From contig JACRGZ010000143.1 of NCBI GenBank assembly GCA_016234155.1, forward strand, positions 1-16,336: 16,336 bases of DNA, in the 5' to 3' direction. The notes beneath the pieces are model-generated. The model was not told the origin of the DNA, ran no database searches, and saw only the letters and a list, made by a program, of their open reading frames with translations. This document shows positions 13,848 through 16,336 of this stretch, piece by piece; the first letter of the stretch is position 1; every line of letters begins with the position of its first letter. The stretch is from Nitrospirota bacterium (lineage in GTDB: Bacteria; Nitrospirota; 9FT-COMBO-42-15; HDB-SIOI813). The translations under genes and the position numbers were made by a program.

Positions 13848-13894
13848 AACTCATATCTCCTTTTAAAATGGCTAAAGGTGTCATCCTTATTCAT
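13844..13894 (-). CDS. 16-residue leader ORF translationally coupled to the 78-residue gene
   Basis: ATG at 13892-13894 after AAAAAGGAGAAAATC, the best ribosome-binding site in this part of the window (AAGGAG, 6-nt spacing). It encodes MNKDDTFSHFKRRYEL and stops at TGA 13844-13846, overlapping the next ATG as ATGA. It could be a coupling leader, a remnant of a lost gene, or the original start of the downstream gene separated by an indel. No family is recognisable at this length. Confidence 0.45.
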   Translation of the reverse strand: MNKDDTFSHFKRRYEL

Positions 13895-13933
13895 GATTTT
13901 CTCCTTTTTGATGCAACGATATTTACGTAATCA

Positions 13934-13962
13934 AAGATACTCTTACTCGGGTTATGAGTCAA
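13934..13962 (-). promoter_or_regulatory. Sigma-70-like promoter of the leader/78-residue gene operon
   Basis: Read on the minus strand: TTGACT (13957-13962), 17-nt spacer, TATCTT (13934-13939), five and four of six consensus matches. The -10 ends about 40 nt before the leader ATG, the same geometry as the first antitoxin operon. Confidence 0.5.
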
Positions 13963-14161
13963 GGGTTAAGGGACGAGTTTCGTTGGAATGACGGAGTGGA
14001 GTGATATTCTCAGATGGATTCGCGGATTTCGGATTTCCGGGGACACCATACTTAATTTTATGACGAAGTGAAAGATAAGTATGGTTCTCGGATTTGGGCG
14101 AATTTGCCGGATTTCTGGTTTCAGAGAACGGCAGGATTCGGCAGGTAAAGAGTAAGGAGCT
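13963..14161. other. Gene-free stretch with one weak inverted repeat
   Basis: I see no convincing gene here. It contains CCATACTTA (14046-14054) and TAAGTATGG (14076-14084), a 9-bp inverted repeat around 21 nt without a T-tract, and repeated GGATTT/TTTCCGG-like short words. GGGGACAC (14039-14046) recurs at 14803-14810 in the other gene-free gap. It lies between the 3' end of the second PIN gene and the promoter of the 78-residue gene. Confidence 0.4.
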
Positions 14162-14572
14162 TTAAATGAGGTTCAAATATTCTTTAGCAGTTAAAACTTT
14201 AAAGGGCAAATTAGGATGGTTGCTCAAGAAGTGTCTGTTCTCGGTGACTAATGCCTCAGCCCCTACCCACTCGGTGTATGCTGCAATTAAGGCATCGGCC
14301 TCTTTGAACCCTTTTGTTTCATATTTTGCGCCTAGTTCAAAAGGAATGAGGAAGTCTTCATCAATAGAGGTAAAGATATTAATGAATTTAACAAAATTAT
14401 GGAATTCCTTCGGTGTTAAGTTTGCCCTTACTTCCTCAACTATTGTTCGACATATACAAATAGAATGTAGAGAGAAATTATCTATAAGAAGTTTTAAAAG
14501 AGATTCACAGCTTTCTTTTCTGAAAAATCCTAAAGCAAAAATATACTCATTGGCATCAAGAACGAGCCGCAA
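14162..14572 (-). CDS. Second PIN-domain toxin, TTG start
   Basis: A 136-residue PIN protein. LVLDANEYIF gives D6 and N8, VEEV gives E46, KEADALIAAY gives D93, and LVTENRHF gives E111/N112, matching the usual PIN acidic site. The sequence is quite different from the first PIN toxin, so this is a separate acquisition. The only usable start is TTG at 14570-14572: it follows GGGAG by seven bases, and no ATG or GTG exists between the preceding in-frame stop and the LVLDAN motif. It overlaps the antitoxin gene by 17 nt, indicating coupled translation. Expected activity is Mg2+-dependent RNA cleavage; target unknown. Confidence 0.8.
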   Translation of the reverse strand: MRLVLDANEYIFALGFFRKESCESLLKLLIDNFSLHSICICRTIVEEVRANLTPKEFHNFVKFINIFTSIDEDFLIPFELGAKYETKGFKEADALIAAYTEWVGAEALVTENRHFLSNHPNLPFKVLTAKEYLNLI

Positions 14573-14720
14573 GTTTTTTCTCCCAGAGCCTTTTCCTGGT
14601 CTTACGCAGATGTTTGATTACTTCTTCTTCACTCATCCCTGCGAAAGGAGAGGGTCTTTTAGATATGCTTTCACGCAACTCATTCCACAGTTTTGTGGCT
14701 TCCGCCTTTTTATTTTTCAT
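14556..14720 (-). CDS. Short antitoxin partner of the second PIN toxin
   Basis: A 54-residue protein (MKNKKAEATKLWNELRES, then ISKRPSPFAGMSEEEVIKHL, ending RKTRKRLWEKKLAARS). GAGGTG lies seven bases before the ATG. It looks like the toxin-neutralising half of an antitoxin: a PFAGMSEEEV turn followed by a basic amphipathic helix, with no obvious DNA-binding domain. It sits immediately upstream of and overlaps the PIN gene, and a strong promoter precedes it. Assignment depends on context and size. Confidence 0.65.
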   Translation of the reverse strand: MKNKKAEATKLWNELRESISKRPSPFAGMSEEEVIKHLRKTRKRLWEKKLAARS

Positions 14721-14740
14721 GATTTATCACCTCGTAATCA

Positions 14741-14769
14741 AATTTACGATGAAAATGATTCGTTGTCAA
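14741..14769 (-). promoter_or_regulatory. Promoter of the second antitoxin-PIN operon
   Basis: Minus strand: consensus TTGACA (14764-14769), 17-nt spacer, TAAATT (14741-14746; four of six), about 20 nt before the antitoxin ATG. Its -35 overlaps the -35 of an opposite-strand promoter candidate. Confidence 0.6.
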
Positions 14770-14792
14770 TAGGTTATACCTGGATTTATAGT
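14763..14792 (+). promoter_or_regulatory. Promoter candidate for the copy C N-terminal module
   Basis: TTGTCA (14763-14768), 18-nt spacer, TATAGT (14787-14792), each five of six consensus matches, about 48 nt before the ATG at 14841. The spacer contains AGGT-TAT-ACCT (14771-14781), a weak symmetric site. Both directions share the bases TTGTCAA at their -35 elements. Confidence 0.45.
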
Positions 14793-14840
14793 GGGGGGCA
14801 TGGGGACACTTCCCATATTTAGGGGGAAGAAGGCACTGAC

Positions 14841-15239
14841 ATGAAGCGTTATTTATCATACATCGCCATAATATGCCTGGTTTCCACGGGCCTTGCGGTC
14901 AGGCTTTCTCCTGCCTACGCCGCCGAAGGCCGTTTCCTCGGCAGTGAGGAGATTATCCTCTATGGTGTGGGGCTGAAGGTGGATCCGGCGCATCAGGTGG
15001 TGCCGAAGGATATGGCCACTATCGTCAGCACTTATATGCAGGCGCCGACGCTGCCGCCGAGGGATGCGGATGTTTTTCCTGTGTTTCGGGATTCCATCCC
15101 GAAACCCGTCCCGGAATCGGATATCTTTCGGGAGGGACTCCCGAAAGACAAAAAACCATATAGCTTGGGTAGCGTGGTTTTCCTGTGTTTCGGGATTCCT
15201 GTGTTTCGGGATTCCATCCCGAAACCAGTCCAAAATTGA
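14841..15239 (+). pseudogene. Signal peptide plus N-terminal module of a giant Ig/RHS-type protein, interrupted by palindromes (copy C)
   Basis: ATG at 14841 preceded by GAAGG with 7-nt spacing. The signal peptide (MKRYLSYIAIICLVSTGLAV..SPAYA, cut before AEGRF) differs from that of copy A, but the mature part (14919-15074) is nearly identical and also ends at GATGCGGATGTT. From 15074 the frame reads through TTTTCCTGTG palindromes (FPVFRDSIPKPVPES...) to a chance stop at 15237-15239. It has a plausible promoter and RBS, so a short exported peptide could still be made. It is best read as an N-terminal module cut off by a REP/RAYT insertion. Confidence 0.7.
15074..15154. repeat. REP-like palindrome block C1
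   Basis: TTTTCCTGTG start, hairpin 1 arms GTTTCGGGA (15083-15091) and TCCCGAAAC (15097-15105), hairpin 2 arms TCTTTCGGGAG (15124-15134) and CTCCCGAAAGA (15138-15148) around GGA. It is nearly identical to block B1, including the ACCCGTCCCGGAATCGGAT spacer, and lacks GTAG. It follows the N-module exactly at its homology boundary. Confidence 0.85.
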
Positions 15240-15346
15240 TTGTAACGAAAGATGATGTATGAAGTAGGATGTCTTTCGGGAAGGATTCCCGAAAGACAGG
15301 GAAGACAGGGAAGGAGGATGTCATTCGGGAGGGACTCCCGAATGAC
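15178..15346. repeat. REP-like palindrome block C2 plus a variant third hairpin, upstream of the RAYT gene
   Basis: Contains a partial duplication of CCTGTGTTTCGGGATT, then hairpin 1, the same spacer as block B2, GTAG at 15264-15267, hairpin 2 of the GGGAA/TTCCC form, and a third hairpin with arms GTCATTCGGGAG (15320-15331) and CTCCCGAATGAC (15335-15346) around GGA. The third hairpin ends 12 nt before the RAYT ATG. Base changes in the arms are compensated across the stems. Confidence 0.85.
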
Positions 15347-15358
15347 AAGGGGTACAAG

Positions 15359-16003
15359 ATGAAATGGAGAAACCATTATATAGATGGGCATATACACTTT
15401 GTGACAGGCTCTGTGGGGGGATATATCCCCTTATTTGAAGTCGAAGAATTAACGAGGGAATTTATAACTGTTATCAATAGAATTAAAGATGACTATCAAA
15501 TGAAATTTGTTGCCTATGTGATAATGCCGGAACATTACCATTTCTTGATTTATCATCCTGAAGGGGAAAAGGTAAAATCGTTTTTGCGAACGTTATTGGC
15601 AAAAAGTTCGAGTGTACTGCTGGAAAAGATAAAGGGCTATGACAAAGGAAGGCAATTTAACTGGCAATATGCACGGAACAACTTACCAAAAAGTATCAAA
15701 AGGAATTATATCCTTACAACATTCAGAAATAGGGCCAATGGGAATGCTGAGTATAGCTTATGGAAGGAGCAGTGCAGGGTTTTGCCAATAAATAAAGATG
15801 ATAAATTGATGGTAAAAATCGACTATATTCATAATAACCCTGTGAGACGGAAGGTAGTTAATACACCGGATTTATATGAATGGAGTAGCTACCACTATTG
15901 GGAGAATGGGAAGGTTGTAGAGATAGGAATAGATGGTTCCTGTGTTTCGGGATTCCATCCCGAAACAAGGGGATTCCATCTCGAAACCAGTCCAAAGAAG
16001 TAG
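15359..16003 (+). CDS. REP-associated tyrosine transposase (RAYT, Y1/HUH family)
   Basis: A 214-residue protein from ATG 15359 (AAGGGG six bases upstream). MPEHYHFLI (H59, H61) is the HUH metal-binding motif, usually MPNHxHLL. DYIHNNPVRRKVV..PDLYEWSSYHYW near the C-terminus is the RAYT signature and supplies the probable catalytic tyrosine (Y156, by analogy with TnpAREP). Enzymes of this family nick and join single-stranded DNA at REP palindromes and are thought to have spread them. An upstream in-frame ATG at 15269 would translate palindrome sequence and is unlikely. After ENGKVVEIGID the frame runs into the palindrome (SCVSGFHPET..), and its TAG stop lies inside a GTAG guard at 16000-16003. 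Palindromes flank the gene on both sides. Probably intact; activity untested. Confidence 0.88.
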   Translation: MKWRNHYIDGHIHFVTGSVGGYIPLFEVEELTREFITVINRIKDDYQMKFVAYVIMPEHYHFLIYHPEGEKVKSFLRTLLAKSSSVLLEKIKGYDKGRQFNWQYARNNLPKSIKRNYILTTFRNRANGNAEYSLWKEQCRVLPINKDDKLMVKIDYIHNNPVRRKVVNTPDLYEWSSYHYWENGKVVEIGIDGSCVSGFHPETRGFHLETSPKK

Positions 16004-16043
16004 GATGTCTTTCGGGAAGGATTCCCGAAAGACAGGGAAAAGA
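15936..16043. repeat. REP-like palindrome block D, overlapping the RAYT 3' end
   Basis: Hairpin 1 arms GTTTCGGGA (15944-15952) and TCCCGAAAC (15958-15966), a degenerate extra GGATTCCATCTCGAAAC copy, GTAG at 16000-16003, hairpin 2 arms GTCTTTCGGGAA (16007-16018) and TTCCCGAAAGAC (16022-16033) around GGA, then GACAGGGAAAA-type repeats. Hairpin 1 and the extra copy are translated as the RAYT C-terminal tail; hairpin 2 lies just after the stop and could protect the mRNA 3' end. Confidence 0.85.
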
Positions 16044-16062
16044 CAGGGAAAGGCAGGAAGAT

Positions 16063-16218
16063 ATGGGGTCAGTGATGCTATTTAAATCAGATCTTCTGAA
16101 AAGTTACCTTGCAGACACGGTCGTTAAAGCAGACATGGAATTGTTCAAAGATGCCTTTGCGGCCAAGGATGTTGAAGCCGACGCCGAGGCGCTCGGAGAA
16201 TCCGATAGGGGGCTGTAA
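16063..16218 (+). repeat. 'F' coding fragment, copy 3, as a short complete ORF
   Basis: From ATG 16063 (AGGAAG close upstream; an alternative ATG lies at 16075) it reads MGSVMLFKSDLLKSYLADTV, then VKADMELFKDAFAAKDVEAD, then AEALGESDRGL and stops at TAA 16216-16218 (51 residues). The 5' half has diverged from copies 1 and 2, but VVxxDxxLxKDAFAAKDVEADAEALGESDRG is conserved. A five-G run here (four in copy 1) sets the stop. It could be a real small acidic helical protein or the end of a degraded gene; family unknown. Confidence 0.5.
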
Positions 16219-16336
16219 TTTCTCATTCACCTATTTTAATGAGAAGATCATGAAGATAAACGGGATAAGACAATGGTTATGGGGTAGTTATGAAGCTACT
16301 GGTTTTAAGACTTCAATGCCCTCAATATCATCGAAA
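16144..16336. repeat. Long direct repeat, right copy (runs off the window)
   Basis: Near-identical to 12046-12237 and still matching at the last base of the window. It implies that a second copy of the first antitoxin-PIN cassette begins here, and that a segment of about 4.1 kb separates equivalent points. Confidence 0.9.
16288..16336 (-). CDS. PIN toxin, second copy, 3' end only (partial)
   Basis: The minus strand encodes FDDIEGIEVLKPVAS and a TAA stop at 16288-16290, identical to the end of the PIN toxin at 12189. Only the last 16 codons are in the window; whether the rest of the gene and its antitoxin are intact cannot be seen. Confidence 0.75.
   Translation of the reverse strand, partial: FDDIEGIEVLKPVAS

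Noticed and set aside
13458..13991. Plus-strand 177-codon ORF
   Set aside because: Antisense to the retropepsin remnant and the 78-residue gene, both of which show family motifs.
14046..14084. Rho-independent terminator
   Set aside because: The 9-bp stem has a 21-nt loop and no T-tract on either strand.
14166..14822. Plus-strand 218-codon ORF
   Set aside because: Antisense to the second antitoxin-PIN pair; no SD-supported start and no domain.
15269..15358. Upstream ATG at 15269 as RAYT start
   Set aside because: It would add 30 residues translated from palindrome sequence; the ATG at 15359 has AAGGGG at a good distance and fits the family's N-terminus.
14856..15397. Minus-strand ORFs of 110-125 codons through the palindromes (SFRDGIPKHRNPETQ-like)
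   Set aside because: These are translations of the repeated hairpins and of the antisense of the N-module; open frames result from the repeat's composition.
13096..16043. CRISPR array
   Set aside because: Repeats recur but are palindromic units at irregular spacing with conserved, not unique, spacers, and no cas-like gene is present; the RAYT explains them better.

Overview
The window comes from a bacterium of roughly 50% GC that carries giant secreted Ig/RHS proteins, probably an environmental member of the Desulfobacterota, Nitrospirota or a similar lineage. That placement rests only on remembered resemblance of the N-terminal module (FLGSEEIILYGVGLKV...) to giant Ig/RHS proteins of such bacteria. 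The sequence does not fix the taxon. About 70% of the window is one gene; the rest is a scrambled accessory region.

Region 1 (3-11678, + strand) is the 3' part of one giant polymorphic-toxin-like RHS gene whose start lies upstream of the window. In order it encodes SbsA-type Ig domains, an unrecognised domain of about 300 residues, three tandem Ig repeats, a propeller-like segment with two Asp-rich calcium-type loops, a DUF6531-like entry, a very long array of YD/RHS repeats, the RHS core (ending RFTDLEG) and a C-terminal tip with a zinc-metallopeptidase motif (HEAWH). GC content falls from above 50% to about 39% at the tip, as expected for an exchanged toxin cassette. No immunity gene follows.

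Region 2 (11679-16336) is a mosaic of four kinds of parts. (a) Broken copies of a signal-peptide plus N-terminal module, at 11735-11968, 13060-13095, 13207-13243 and 14841-15074. (b) Three copies of an unidentified short coding fragment ('F'), at 11971-12117, 13357-13424 and 16063-16218. (c) Blocks of REP-like palindromes built on TTTCGGGA/TCCCGAAA hairpins, some with a GTAG guard, flanking a REP-associated tyrosine transposase (RAYT, 15359-16003). (d) Three small minus-strand operons, each with its own good sigma-70-like promoter: antitoxin plus PIN toxin (12189-12903), a small conserved-type gene followed by a truncated retropepsin (13448-13894), and a second antitoxin plus PIN toxin (14162-14720).

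The last 190 bp or so repeat the F fragment plus the 3' end of the first PIN gene almost exactly, about 4.1 kb downstream of the first copy. A further copy of that toxin-antitoxin cassette therefore probably starts at the right edge. The simplest reading is a recombination-prone RHS locus. Its N-terminal delivery modules were duplicated and broken, palindromes mobilised by the resident RAYT inserted at module edges, and self-contained toxin-antitoxin cassettes accumulated between the repeats.
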